A DNA stretch of 64,000 bases from Bifidobacterium dentium JCM 1195 = DSM 20436. GTDB taxonomy: Bacteria > Actinomycetota > Actinomycetes > Actinomycetales > Bifidobacteriaceae. The DNA is taken from the NCBI RefSeq assembly GCF_001042595.1, contig NZ_AP012326.1, positions 1,116,001-1,180,000 on the forward strand. The letters run 5' to 3'. How positions within the stretch are numbered: position 1 is the stretch's first letter; each line of letters begins with the position of its first letter. Positions 1 to 9,343 of the stretch are shown piece by piece. Both the position numbers and the translations under genes were made by a program. The notes under the pieces were generated by a model, which had not been told where the DNA came from, searched no databases, and saw only the letters and a list, made by a program, of their open reading frames with translations.

Positions 1-1974
1 AACTATCTGCCGGGCATACAGCCCGGGCAACGATATGGATACCGTGTCTACGGACCATACGACCCGTCGCGCGGCCTACGGTGCAATCCGAACAAGCTAC
101 TGCTTGACCCATATGCGAAAGCCATCGAAGGCAACATCGACGGCGACGAAAGCCTGTTCTCCTACTGGTTCAGCAGTCCCGACGACCTAGGGAACATGAA
201 CACGCTGGACTCGTCCGCACACACCATGAAAGCGGCCGTGGTCAACCCGTATTTCGACTGGGGCAACGACCAGCATCCGAACATCTCATACCACGATTCC
301 GTCATCTACGAGGCCCATGTACGCGGCATGACCAACCTCAACAAGGACGTACCTGCGGATATTCGAGGCACCTATGCCGGACTGGCCTATCCGTCGGTCA
401 TCGAATACCTTAAGAAACTCGGTGTCACGGCCATAGAGCTCATGCCGATTCACCAGTTCGTCAACGACAGTTTCCTACAGGAAAAAGGACTGAGCAACTA
501 CTGGGGCTACAACACCATCGGCTTCTTCGCACCGCATAACGCCTACTCCAGTTCCGGGCAACGCGGCGAACAGGTCAACGAATTCAAATCCATGGTCAAG
601 GCGTATCATCGCGCCGGCATGGAAGTGATTCTCGACGTGGTGTACAACCATACCGCCGAAGGCAACGACCGTGGCCCCACCTTGAGCTTCAAAGGCATTG
701 ACAACGGTTCTTACTATCGACTCGTCGACAACGATCCACGACACTATTTCGATACCACCGGCACAGGCAACTCCCTGCTGATGCGCTCGCCGCACGCGCT
801 GCAGCTCATCACCGACAGCCTGCGCTACTGGGTCACCGAAATGCACGTTGACGGCTTCCGCTTCGACCTGGCAGCCACACTGGCCCGCCAGTTCCAAGAG
901 GTCGACAAGCTATCCGCATTCTTCGACATCGTCGAACAGGATCCGGTCATCTCCCGCGTCAAGCTCATCGCCGAACCATGGGATCTCGGTTCCGGCGGCT
1001 ATCAGGTGGGAGGCTTCCCGTCCAGCTGGTCGGAATGGAACGGACGCTATCGCGATTGCGTGCGTGATTTCTGGCGCTCGCAGCCGTCCACGTTGCCGGA
1101 ATTCGCCAGTCGACTGATGGGCAGCTCCGACCTGTACCAGATGAACGGTCGCCGCCCGGTCGCCTCCGTGAACTTCATTACCGCCCATGACGGCTTTACG
1201 ATGAACGATCTGGTGAGCTACAACGAGAAGCACAACATGGCCAACGGCGAAGGCAATAGAGACGGCGAAAGCAACAATCGTTCGTGGAACTGTGGTGTGG
1301 AGGGCCCCACCACCATCAAGGACGTGAATGACCTGCGCCAACAGCAGATGCGCAACATGTTCGCCACGTTGCTTCTGAGCCAGGGAATTCCCATGATCTG
1401 CGGCGGCGACGAGGTGGCGCGCACCCAGCAGGGCAATAACAACGCCTATTGCCAGGACAATGCGATTTCCTGGACGAATTGGGATCTGGACGACACTCAG
1501 AAGGACCTGTTCGAGTTCGTTGCGAAGCTGATTCATCTGCGTCTGGAACATCCGGTGCTGCACCGCCGTCGTTTCTTTACCGGGCGTGAGCCTGGCGATG
1601 CCAGCAGCATGATTCCCCAAGTCGAATGGATGGATCATACCGGTTCCATCATGGACATGGACGATTGGTCGAATACGCACGCGTTCTCGGTGATGATCTA
1701 CCTGAACGGTTCGGACATTCCGGAAACCGACTGGTATGGCAATCAGATGGTCGACAACGACTTCATCCTGATCTTCAACGCACATTACGAGCCGATCATG
1801 TTCACCCTGCCGGACGAGCAATATGGCAAGAAATGGCGTCTGGTCATCGACACGCATAATCCGAAGGGACCGGAGCTCAACTATGAGGCCGGTTTCGCGA
1901 TCACCGCGCAGTCGAGAAGCTTCCTGCTGCTCATGAGCGACAAGAAGCCGGATAAGAAGGTAAACGAGTTCTAA
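1..1974 (+). CDS. glgX: Glycogen debranching enzyme GlgX (5' end outside window)
   Basis: This GH13 debranching enzyme hydrolyses alpha-1,6 branches of phosphorylase-trimmed glycogen in the cytoplasm. The frame is open from base 1, where the GQRYGYRVYGPYDP and NPNKLLLDPYA motifs typical of GlgX are read, so the ATG at 196 is internal and only the extreme N-terminus is missing. All four GH13 regions are visible: DVVYNHTAEG, DGFRFDLAA (nucleophile Asp), IAEPWD (acid/base Glu) and FITAHDGFT. 657 residues lie in the window. A strong hairpin follows the stop. glgC is further along at 56757, so storage-glycogen genes are present but not clustered. Confidence 0.95.
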   Translation, partial: NYLPGIQPGQRYGYRVYGPYDPSRGLRCNPNKLLLDPYAKAIEGNIDGDESLFSYWFSSPDDLGNMNTLDSSAHTMKAAVVNPYFDWGNDQHPNISYHDSVIYEAHVRGMTNLNKDVPADIRGTYAGLAYPSVIEYLKKLGVTAIELMPIHQFVNDSFLQEKGLSNYWGYNTIGFFAPHNAYSSSGQRGEQVNEFKSMVKAYHRAGMEVILDVVYNHTAEGNDRGPTLSFKGIDNGSYYRLVDNDPRHYFDTTGTGNSLLMRSPHALQLITDSLRYWVTEMHVDGFRFDLAATLARQFQEVDKLSAFFDIVEQDPVISRVKLIAEPWDLGSGGYQVGGFPSSWSEWNGRYRDCVRDFWRSQPSTLPEFASRLMGSSDLYQMNGRRPVASVNFITAHDGFTMNDLVSYNEKHNMANGEGNRDGESNNRSWNCGVEGPTTIKDVNDLRQQQMRNMFATLLLSQGIPMICGGDEVARTQQGNNNAYCQDNAISWTNWDLDDTQKDLFEFVAKLIHLRLEHPVLHRRRFFTGREPGDASSMIPQVEWMDHTGSIMDMDDWSNTHAFSVMIYLNGSDIPETDWYGNQMVDNDFILIFNAHYEPIMFTLPDEQYGKKWRLVIDTHNPKGPELNYEAGFAITAQSRSFLLLMSDKKPDKKVNEF

Positions 1975-1995
1975 CGTTTGCCGCAGGCAAAGGCT

Positions 1996-2035
1996 GTGGG
2001 CCACCCATATCCAACATGGGTGGCCCACTACTTTT
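1996..2035. terminator. Bidirectional terminator between glgX and the facing membrane gene
   Basis: A perfect 13-bp stem pairs 1996-2008 with 2016-2028 around a 7-nt loop, followed by TACTTTT on the plus strand. It lies between two convergent genes and probably serves both. Confidence 0.8.
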
Positions 2036-2046
2036 GATGCGGCCGA

Positions 2047-3216
2047 TCAGCGTTCAGAGGCCAGACGTGAGGTTATATCCGGAACAACTGCATTTGCCTC
2101 GACGATGTCCTCGACGTTCTTCGGTCCGCTGGTCTGTGCCAGCACCAGCTGCGTTTGCACGCGATCTGCTTCGATGGCGGCGATCTGGCGGGAGAAGATA
2201 ATGAACCAGCCGAGGAACATCAGACCGGCCAATGCCTCGACGTTCGTCAACGTATTATGCCCGCTCATCCACTGGAATCCAGCGAAAGCACCGACGGCGA
2301 TCGCGAGATCCGACACGACATACACCGCTTTGGAAAGCTGCGGGGCGAGCCAAGGCAATCCTATCAACAGTACGCTCATCAGGCAGGGGAGTCCTCGCGC
2401 GAACACGTTATGCAGAATCGGATGCGGCGTATACCGAAACATGCCGATACCGATGAAGGCGACGCCCGCCAGCGTCAGCATGAACGCCAATAGCAGGATT
2501 CGTATTTTGAAATGCCTGGGGGATTCGTCAAGCCCGGTCTGCTGCGCATACTCCCGACGCAGTCGATTGGTGGTGATCAGCTCGGAGATGGCGAAGTAGC
2601 TGATAATGATGATGCAGATGCCAGCCAGCATCAGCGTGGAGTTGAACATGCGCGCCGCGAACGTGGTGCGGTCACCCAGCTGGGAGAAGTTGTTGTTATA
2701 CCAATACGGATCGTCCGAGGTAAGTCCGGCGATGCTTACGCCCGACACCACGAAGAACGGCAACAACGCGGCGATGGTTTTGGCATCCATCAGTTCCGCT
2801 TGCACGAAGGTAATGTAACCTACGATGCCTGCAATGCCGGCGCAGAGCATCGGCAGATAGCCGTTAAGCGTACGTGTGCCCATGATGCTGTTGATGATGG
2901 AAAGCATCATGAATGAGGTGACGAAGATCGTGGAGGCGTAGACTACCGAGAGGGCCAGGATTTCGAATATACGGCGGATGGGGACCATCCAGCCGTGTTT
3001 CAGCGTGAGCGAACGGGACTTACGCGCATAGCCCAAGCTGAAGGAAACCACGCCGCAGGCGGCCACGATGCCGGAGCAGATGGTGAACAGGCGCTGGCTG
3101 ACACGCCAGATGGCCGGGGCGTACTGCGTGTACAGATCCATGGCGAAACCTGCGACCACGGCGCAAATCATGAAGGAGATAATGCCGGAGGTCTCGGCCT
3201 GTTGATGACGTCCCAT
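2047..3216 (-). CDS. Polytopic membrane protein of unknown function
   Basis: The 389-residue product has about ten hydrophobic segments spread over residues 10-350, for example IISFMICAVVAGFAMDLYT near the start and VEALAGLMFLGWFIIFS near the end, and a short charged cytoplasmic tail. I see no catalytic motif, no nucleotide-binding site and no signature of a named transporter family. It stands alone: glgX converges on one side and tRNA-Pro diverges on the other. The start at 3216 gives MGRHQQAETSG before the first membrane span. The coding call is firm because the long hydrophobic pattern is coherent, but the function is unknown. Confidence 0.75.
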   Translation of the reverse strand: MGRHQQAETSGIISFMICAVVAGFAMDLYTQYAPAIWRVSQRLFTICSGIVAACGVVSFSLGYARKSRSLTLKHGWMVPIRRIFEILALSVVYASTIFVTSFMMLSIINSIMGTRTLNGYLPMLCAGIAGIVGYITFVQAELMDAKTIAALLPFFVVSGVSIAGLTSDDPYWYNNNFSQLGDRTTFAARMFNSTLMLAGICIIIISYFAISELITTNRLRREYAQQTGLDESPRHFKIRILLLAFMLTLAGVAFIGIGMFRYTPHPILHNVFARGLPCLMSVLLIGLPWLAPQLSKAVYVVSDLAIAVGAFAGFQWMSGHNTLTNVEALAGLMFLGWFIIFSRQIAAIEADRVQTQLVLAQTSGPKNVEDIVEANAVVPDITSRLASER

Positions 3217-3321
3217 ATCTGCCCCTTCATGCTAAACACTCGCCATTCTAGCCTGTCGTTGTCCAAACATACGCTACAATGGTTCCTTGTGCTCATGCGC
3301 TAATTGCGTTTCGTGCACGAA

Positions 3322-3395
3322 CGGGCTGTAGCGCAGTTTGGTAGCGCGTCTGCTTTGGGAGCAGAATGTCGCAGGTTCAAATCCTGTCAGCCCGA
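3322..3395 (+). tRNA. tRNA-Pro (anticodon TGG)
   Basis: The cloverleaf is complete. Acceptor arm CGGGCTG (3322-3328) pairs with CAGCCCG (3388-3394). The anticodon arm TCTGC-TTTGGGA-GCAGA presents TGG, and the T loop reads TTCAAAT. No CCA is encoded after the discriminator A. Confidence 0.95.
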
Positions 3396-3398
3396 CCG

Positions 3399-3446
3399 AA
3401 AGCCCGGAATTCCAACAATTGTAATACCTAGGATTCCGGGTTTCAT
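3399..3446 (+). terminator. Probable terminator of tRNA-Pro
   Basis: The arms AAGCCCGGAATTCC (about 3400-3413) and GGATTCCGGGTTT (3431-3443) form an imperfect stem just after the tRNA. The T run is short. Confidence 0.55.
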
Positions 3447-3590
3447 TGTCCTTGGGTACAGTGGGGCACAATGACCGCGCAACCTCCTCGATTGCAGTCA
3501 TCCGTTCCGTGATCGCGGAACGCACCGATCTCGTTCACTATGTCATCCAAGGCGAGACGAACACGATGTTTTCCGCGGGCTTTGGCTACG

Positions 3591-4943
3591 ATGGGGGACA
3601 TGAACGCACCTCAAGAGAACCTGTGGCCGGCACTGTTCGCCGGCAAGCCCCTGAACGCCACCGTAGTGGTGCCGGGCAGCAAATCACTGTCGAATCGTTA
3701 TCTCATTCTCGCGGCGCTTGGATCCGTACCCGTCCGTCTGGTCGGCTTGCTGCGCTCGCGTGACACCGAGCTGATGATGGACGCGTTGCGTGCGCTTGGC
3801 GTACGTTGCGAGATCGATGCCGCTACCGATACTACGGTTACGGTTGTTCCGCCTGCGGATGGTCGGTTCCGAGGCAATACAAAAGTATTCTGCGGTCTTG
3901 CGGGTACGGTGATGCGCTTCGTGCCAGGGCTTGCGATGTTCGCCGACGGTCCCGTCGACTTTGATGGCGACGAGCAGGCGTACGCCCGTCCGATGAAGCC
4001 GGTGTTGGATGGTCTGCAACAGTTAGGTGCGACCATCGAATACCACGGTGAGGAAGGCCGTCTACCGTTCACGATCACCCCGCCTACGGTTGACCCGGCC
4101 GCACGGGCGACGCCGAGCGTGGTCTCCATCGATTCGTCCGGCTCGTCGCAGTTTATCTCCGGTTTGCTACTGGTTGGCTCGCGTGTACCGGGCGGTCTTG
4201 AGTTGCATCACACGGGGGAGAAGACCCCAAGCCTGCCGCATATCCGCATGACGGTCGCTGATCTTCGAGGTTCCGGCGTGAGCGTTCAGGCTGACGAAGA
4301 GGCACGTGTATGGACCGTGCGACCAGGCGCCGTACAGTTGCCGAATGCGGTGACCGTCGAACCTGACTTGTCAAACGCCGCGCCATTCCTGGGAGCCGCA
4401 CTGATTGCGGGTGGAACGGTTCGTGTGCCGCATTGGCCTGAAAACACCACGCAGCCTGGTGGACTGCTTCCCGGATATTTGAAGCGTATGGGGGCGAAGG
4501 TGTCGTTCCTTTCGGAGAACGGAATCCGCTACTGTGAAGTGAGGGGAGACGGCCATATCAAAGGCCTTGGCGATTTTGATTTGACTGCAGCCGGTGAAAT
4601 CGCACCGTCACTTGCCGCAGTGTTGGTGTTTGCTGATGAGCCGACCCGCATGTTGGGTATCGGGCACCTGCGTGGCCATGAGACCAACCGTTTGGAAGCG
4701 CTGGTCAATGAAATCAAGCGCATAGGAGGAGAAGCCCGTGAGCTGTCTGACGGGTTGGAAATTGTTCCGGTGAGTAGCGAAAACCTCAAACCGTCTGAAA
4801 TGGAAACCTATGCCGACCATCGTATGGCTACGTTTGCCGCCATGCTGGGCCTGCGCATCAAGGGAATTCAGGTTCATAACGTAGCCACTACCGCGAAGAC
4901 CCTACCGGATTTCGTGAACATGTGGAACGGCATGCTTGCGTGA
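3591..4943 (+). CDS. aroA: 3-phosphoshikimate 1-carboxyvinyltransferase (EPSP synthase)
   Basis: The sixth shikimate-pathway enzyme transfers enolpyruvyl from PEP to shikimate-3-phosphate. The N-terminal substrate motif PGSKSLSNRYLILAALG is present, followed by GLAGTVMRF, DGDEQAYARPMKP, SSQFISGLLL, the Arg-bearing LRGHETNRLEALVNEIKR and the C-terminal DHRMATFAAMLGLR. The frame is open from an ATG at 3540, but homologues begin only about 15 residues before the LWPALFAG stretch. I therefore take the ATG at 3591; the ATG at 3600 is an alternative. The gene is separate from aroC-aroKB-aroQ at 39.7-43.1 kb. The family call is firm and the start uncertain. Confidence 0.92.
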   Translation: MGDMNAPQENLWPALFAGKPLNATVVVPGSKSLSNRYLILAALGSVPVRLVGLLRSRDTELMMDALRALGVRCEIDAATDTTVTVVPPADGRFRGNTKVFCGLAGTVMRFVPGLAMFADGPVDFDGDEQAYARPMKPVLDGLQQLGATIEYHGEEGRLPFTITPPTVDPAARATPSVVSIDSSGSSQFISGLLLVGSRVPGGLELHHTGEKTPSLPHIRMTVADLRGSGVSVQADEEARVWTVRPGAVQLPNAVTVEPDLSNAAPFLGAALIAGGTVRVPHWPENTTQPGGLLPGYLKRMGAKVSFLSENGIRYCEVRGDGHIKGLGDFDLTAAGEIAPSLAAVLVFADEPTRMLGIGHLRGHETNRLEALVNEIKRIGGEARELSDGLEIVPVSSENLKPSEMETYADHRMATFAAMLGLRIKGIQVHNVATTAKTLPDFVNMWNGMLA

Positions 4944-4968
4944 ATGGCTCAGGGCGTTCCAATAGTGG

Positions 4969-5952
4969 TTATGCCGGCCACCAGATGCGGGTGAGCGGAA
5001 GGATTGAGCGGGTTTCTTCGTCGGCTTTGTCGTAGACTTCAACATAGTGGCGTACGAACGAGTCAAGATCGAGCAGACGTATGGGGATGGTGGCTCGGTC
5101 GGCTTCGTAGCGGGCTTCCTTGGTGAATCCGCCGGTAGACACATACAGGCCGCGATCCCCGGCTCGAAGTCCGCCAATGAACGAGCGTACCGCCGGAGCG
5201 CCCATGGCACCTTTGCGGTGTTTGACTTCGGCCACGATGCGGGGAGATTCCAATCCCAGCGCGTCAGGCGATGCCACTACGTCGCGGCCGCCATCGGGGC
5301 CTTTGGGTGTGACACGTGCACAGTAGCCCATGGCCTTGAGCAGACCTGCTACCAGACGCTCCATATCTTCCCAACCGACTTGGTTTACACGATCCTTGAT
5401 GAGTTCGATGCCGTTATCGTAAGTGGCGGCACGGGCATCGTCATCTGCTGCATCGTCCTCGGTTTCGTCGGGTTGGTTGCTCGTTTCACTCTTTGATGCT
5501 GATTTAAGGTCCGCTATGACTTCATCCGATATGGAGAAGATGGTCTGGATGCCGCCAAGGGAGTTCTTAGACGATGTTGTGAGCGCATCGCGTTGGGCGG
5601 TCTGCTTCCATTTAACCGCTCGCGTGAAGGTTGCTTCTTCGATGTCGGTGGCAGGTTTGCAAGGGCCTGCGATGATGCCGATATGGTAAAGGCGTGTCGC
5701 CGGGTCATACATGACGACGGTCGATCCTTGTTCCATATCATGAGCAAAACAGTAGATCTGTCCCACTGCGGCGGCCAATTTGTTCTTGCTGTCGTTGGGA
5801 TGTTTGATTGCGTAACCGGAACGAATCTGTTCCCGGCTCATGGAAGCGATATCGGTGGCGCCAAAGTCCCAACCGATGCCCACAAGTCCGCGGTTGAGCC
5901 AGTCCGCCGCGTATATGCCTCCTCTGCCCGCACGAATCATCCAAGAGCTCAT
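4969..5952 (-). CDS. Mrr-type restriction endonuclease
   Basis: The C-terminal part (about residues 190-300) begins WEDMERLVAGLLKAMGY and carries GPDGGRDVVA followed by RIVAEVKHRKG. This is the D...E-x-K arrangement of the Mrr_cat PD-(D/E)xK nuclease fold. The N-terminal 150 residues (WMIRAGRGGIYAADWL, then STVVMYDPATRLYHIGII) resemble the small beta-barrel modules found on Mrr and EVE-type proteins, which are thought to sense modified bases. No methylase lies next to it, so a modification-dependent enzyme fits better than a classical R-M system. An acidic linker (DETEDDAADDDARA) joins the halves. It borders the accessory block and faces aroA tail to tail. Confidence 0.85.
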   Translation of the reverse strand: MSSWMIRAGRGGIYAADWLNRGLVGIGWDFGATDIASMSREQIRSGYAIKHPNDSKNKLAAAVGQIYCFAHDMEQGSTVVMYDPATRLYHIGIIAGPCKPATDIEEATFTRAVKWKQTAQRDALTTSSKNSLGGIQTIFSISDEVIADLKSASKSETSNQPDETEDDAADDDARAATYDNGIELIKDRVNQVGWEDMERLVAGLLKAMGYCARVTPKGPDGGRDVVASPDALGLESPRIVAEVKHRKGAMGAPAVRSFIGGLRAGDRGLYVSTGGFTKEARYEADRATIPIRLLDLDSFVRHYVEVYDKADEETRSILPLTRIWWPA

Positions 5953-6105
5953 GATTTCCCCCCTCCAAGCTAATTTACATATGTATTATTCCACCGTGCT
6001 GCATTTCTTACCGTATTGAATGGCGTGGTTTGTCGGGCTGTGGCGGGTGTCTGCAATCTGATGGCAACGGCAACGTCTGGGCTATCATTGCACTCCGGCG
6101 AAACC

Positions 6106-6252
6106 GCGTGCCTCAACCGCAACTTCGTATTGGCTACGGTCAGCGGGTTCATCGTCTTATTTGCCATGATGGCCGCCATGTCGCACCTGCCTACCTATCC
6201 CCAACTAGCGCACGGTATTATGGGTGCCACCGCGGCGGCCTCCGGTTATGGC
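6106..6252 (+). pseudogene. Remnant of a DHA2-family MFS transporter
   Basis: In the frame passing through 6061-6381, the peptide NRNFVLATVSGFIVLFAMMA followed by AMSHLPTYPQLAHGI resembles the middle of 14-TM drug:H+ antiporters (pattern RNFxLA...LPTYLQ..HG). Nothing recognisable precedes or follows it. The open frame starts only at TTG (6016) or ATG (6061) without a ribosome site and ends 10 kDa later. I read it as a decayed fragment, not a functional gene. It sits exactly at the left edge of the accessory block. Confidence 0.5.
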
Positions 6253-6504
6253 ACGCGCGAATACTACGTGTTCTTGGCAACTGGCACTAGGGATCTTGCG
6301 TATCAGGCTTTGACAGCGCAGATAAAATGCATGAAAACACTGGCGAACGCTTTTGATGCAATGTCTGTTTTCGTGGTTTGAAAAGAGTTGTGACCTATGT
6401 CCCACGACATGCGCCCATACGGGCCGTAGGGGCATTCTCTCTTCACCCGTGCTTTTTTAAAATCGGGATAACGGATTAGCTCGATGATGAGAAGGGAGAC
6501 AGCC
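6253..6504. other. Gene-free stretch between transporter remnant and zinc-ribbon gene
   Basis: No convincing gene is seen here. There are a weak inverted repeat at about 6411-6431 (GCCCATAC / GTAGGGGC, one mismatch), a T run at 6453-6458 and the ribosome site of the next gene. No clear -35/-10 pair was found. Together with 5953-6105 this makes about 550 bp of probably degenerate junction DNA. Confidence 0.4.
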
Positions 6505-7830
6505 ATGGGTGTAGAGAGCGTCAATTACCAGTGTCCGGCATGCGGAGGCCCCCTACGCTACGACGGTGCGAAGGCGCTACTTGTTTGTGACCACTGCGAC
6601 TCGGAATTTGCGTTGGCCGATATCGAGGCCCGCTATGCGGCCAAGCAAGAGAGCGCGGAAGAGAGAGCCCGAGCAGTTGCAGGCAACGCTGGCGGTGCGG
6701 CGCAAGCAGGGGCCGCAACTGAAGCCGAGAGCCTTAACGGCGCCTACGTGTGCTCGTCTTGTGCAGCCGAGCTTGTCTGTGATGATACAACCGCCGTTTC
6801 CGAGTGCCCCTACTGCGGAAACCCCGTGGTTGCGGCTGGGCGCTTCTCAGGAGATTTCCGTCCCGATCTTGTGATTCCTTTCAAACTTGATCGCAAGGCG
6901 GCCGAGAGTGCATTGGCCGAGCACTACAAGGGCAAGGTGTTGCTTCCCAAGAGTTTTGCCGGCGGCAACAGAATCAAAGAAGTCCAGGGCGTTTACGTTC
7001 CCTTCTGGCTCATGGATGCCGACGCTGCGGGCTCCGCGACCTTTGAAGCCACGCGTACGCGTCGGCATTATGAGGGCGATGACGAGGTTATCGAGACCGA
7101 TCACTTCAACGTTGAGCGTGAGGGCTCCGTATCCTTTGAACGTATTCCAGTGGATGGCTCGAGCAAGATGCCCGATGCCCACATGGATGCCATCGAGCCG
7201 TTCGACTACGGTGCGCTTGTGCCGTACTCGGTGGCCTATATGCCGGGATTCGTGGCAAACCGCTACGACGAGGACGCTGAGACCTGTCGCGGACGTGCGG
7301 AAAAGCGCATTGATACGAGCGTGCGCCAAGCGCTCGAGAACTCTATTGAAGGCTATGACGACGTTACGTGCGATAGCTGCGAAGTCGAGAAAAACTGGGC
7401 TGATCCGGTCTATGCGCTCATGCCCGTCTGGATGCTCGGTACCATCTGGGAAGGCGAGCAGTTCCTCTTTGCCATGAACGGCCAGACGGGTCGTTTGGTG
7501 GGTGACCTGCCGGTGGACAAGAAAAAGCGTACGTTCATAGGCGTGGGTATTTTTGCCGCTTTCTTCCTCATCTGCTTTGCCGCGGTCAACTTCGGTGGAT
7601 TCCTTGCCGGGAATGCAGCGGCTTTACAATGGGGCTTCATGCTCCTCACTCCACTGTTGGTGGCGCTTATCGTATGTGCGGTGCTGACGGGTCAGATGAA
7701 AAGCGCGGTCGAAGCAACAGAAGCTGACCGTTACCTTGACGCATCTTCGATAAACATCACGCGCCAGCTCGACACCTTTACGCATACCACCACCAAGCGC
7801 ATCCATCACGAGAAAAGTGAAAAGGATTAA
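6505..7830 (+). CDS. TFIIB-type zinc-ribbon membrane protein
   Basis: The 441-residue product starts with two treble Cys pairs, CPACGGPL...CDHCDSEF (residues 7-32) and CSSCAAEL...CPYCGNPV (about 83-108), which are TFIIB-like zinc ribbons. An unclassified middle region includes a further CDSC, and two membrane spans lie near the C-terminus (FIGVGIFAAFFLICFAAVNF and WGFMLLTPLLVALIVCAVL). The ATG at 6505 is preceded by AAGGGAG; an ATG at 6484 in frame has no such site. Such proteins are annotated only as zinc-ribbon proteins. The next gene, 85 bp on, also carries zinc ribbons, so the two probably act together at the membrane. The function is unknown. Confidence 0.8.
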   Translation: MGVESVNYQCPACGGPLRYDGAKALLVCDHCDSEFALADIEARYAAKQESAEERARAVAGNAGGAAQAGAATEAESLNGAYVCSSCAAELVCDDTTAVSECPYCGNPVVAAGRFSGDFRPDLVIPFKLDRKAAESALAEHYKGKVLLPKSFAGGNRIKEVQGVYVPFWLMDADAAGSATFEATRTRRHYEGDDEVIETDHFNVEREGSVSFERIPVDGSSKMPDAHMDAIEPFDYGALVPYSVAYMPGFVANRYDEDAETCRGRAEKRIDTSVRQALENSIEGYDDVTCDSCEVEKNWADPVYALMPVWMLGTIWEGEQFLFAMNGQTGRLVGDLPVDKKKRTFIGVGIFAAFFLICFAAVNFGGFLAGNAAALQWGFMLLTPLLVALIVCAVLTGQMKSAVEATEADRYLDASSINITRQLDTFTHTTTKRIHHEKSEKD

Positions 7831-7915
7831 TCGTTTGACTTCCGGTTCGTCATAACGAATGCGAGCTCGGGGTCATAAGTTTTGACGAAACGGTTTTTCA
7901 TGAAAGGAGAAGATC

Positions 7916-9163
7916 ATGGGACTTCTGAAGGCAGGCGTCGGGGCGGCTGGCGGCGTATTGGCCGATCAATGGCGTGAGTACTTTTATTGCGAGGCTCTGG
8001 ACGCCGATACGTTGGTTGCCAAGGGCGAGAAGCGTGTTGGCAAGCGCGGATCCAACACCAAGGGAGAGAACAACGTTATCTCGGACGGCTCGATCGTGGC
8101 GGTAGCCGACGGCCAGTGCATGATGATCGTCGAGAATGGTGCGGTGGTTGACGTCTGCGCCGAGCCCGGCGAATTCGTCTACGACACGGGTACTGAGCCC
8201 TCGGTGTTCTCGGGCAAACTCGGCGACATGGTCAAGAAATCGTTCGAACAGGTGGGGCGCCGCTTTACTTTCGGCGGGGACGCTGGCAAGGATCAGCGCA
8301 TCTACTACTTCAACACCAAGGAGATCGTAGGCAACAAGTACGGCACCGCAAGCCCTGTGCCGTTTCGCGTGGTCGACGAGAAAATCGGTTTGGATGTCGA
8401 CATCACCGTGCGCTGTAACGGCGAGTACTCCTACAAGCTGGTCGATCCGCTGATGTTCTACAAGAACGTCTGTGGCAACGTCGAGAGCGCCTATACGCGC
8501 GATCTCATCGACTCGCAACTCAAGAGCGAGCTGCTTACGGCCCTGCAGCCGGCTTTCGCCCGCATCAGCGAGATGGGCATTCGCTACAGTGCCGTGCCCG
8601 CCCACACCAGGGAGCTGGCCGATGCGCTCAACGAGGAACTTTCGCACGAGTGGAAGGAGCGGCGTGGCATCGAGATCGCGGCCTTTGGCGTAAATACCAT
8701 CTCGGCGCCCGAGGATCAGGAACAGATGATTCGCGACCTGCAGAAGGCGGCCGTCATGGCCAATCCTGCGATGGCGGCGGCCAACATCGCCTCGGCGCAG
8801 AGCGATGCCATGCGTACCGCTGCGGCCAATCCTGCCGGTGCCGCCATGGGCTTTATGGGCATGGGCATGGCCAGCGGTATGGGTGGCATGAACGCCGCGC
8901 AGCTCTTTGGCCAGGCGTCTCAAGCGCAGCAGGCTCCCGCTCAGGCGCAGCCTGCTGGTGCAGCTGGCGGAGTTGCGGCGGGTACCGGCACGGCGGCAGC
9001 GGGAGCCGCCTGGACCTGTTCGTGTGGTGCTCAGAACACCGGAAAGTTTTGCGGCAACTGCGGGAGCCCTAAGCCCGAGGCTGCAGGACCCTGGTTCTGC
9101 ACCAACTGCGGCACCCAGAACACGGGGAACTTCTGCTCTGGCTGCGGGAGTAAACGCCCGTAG
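7916..9163 (+). CDS. SPFH-domain protein with C-terminal double zinc ribbon
   Basis: The 415-residue protein resembles the SPFH (stomatin/flotillin-like) proteins often labelled virion core protein-like. Its N-terminal body, about residues 25-285, includes SDGSIVAVADGQCMMIVENG, DVDITVRCNGEYSYKL and LNEELSHEWKERRGIEI. An Ala/Gly/Met/Gln-rich linker follows (about 290-362), and then two zinc ribbons (CSCGAQN..FCGNCGSP and CTNCGTQN..FCSGCG). There is a good ribosome site (AAAGGAG). SPFH proteins form oligomeric membrane scaffolds; the ribbons suggest partner or nucleic-acid contacts. It shares zinc ribbons and orientation with the upstream gene. Only 4 of its 16 Pro codons are CCG, against 18 of 19 in ackA. 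Confidence 0.85.
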   Translation: MGLLKAGVGAAGGVLADQWREYFYCEALDADTLVAKGEKRVGKRGSNTKGENNVISDGSIVAVADGQCMMIVENGAVVDVCAEPGEFVYDTGTEPSVFSGKLGDMVKKSFEQVGRRFTFGGDAGKDQRIYYFNTKEIVGNKYGTASPVPFRVVDEKIGLDVDITVRCNGEYSYKLVDPLMFYKNVCGNVESAYTRDLIDSQLKSELLTALQPAFARISEMGIRYSAVPAHTRELADALNEELSHEWKERRGIEIAAFGVNTISAPEDQEQMIRDLQKAAVMANPAMAAANIASAQSDAMRTAAANPAGAAMGFMGMGMASGMGGMNAAQLFGQASQAQQAPAQAQPAGAAGGVAAGTGTAAAGAAWTCSCGAQNTGKFCGNCGSPKPEAAGPWFCTNCGTQNTGNFCSGCGSKRP

Positions 9164-9343
9164 CCAGAAGATGCGGGGTCACAGGACGATGGCATGATGT
9201 CGCGCGCATAAGTCGCCGTCGACAGCCGGCTTGGCTGGCGTGTTATAGGGTACGTATCCCAGTCCGAAGTGGCCGTCGGCGGCCCTGTGATCCCGTTTGT
9301 CTCATTCAATAAAAAGCAAGATCGCGTGAGAAAGGAGCACGCC

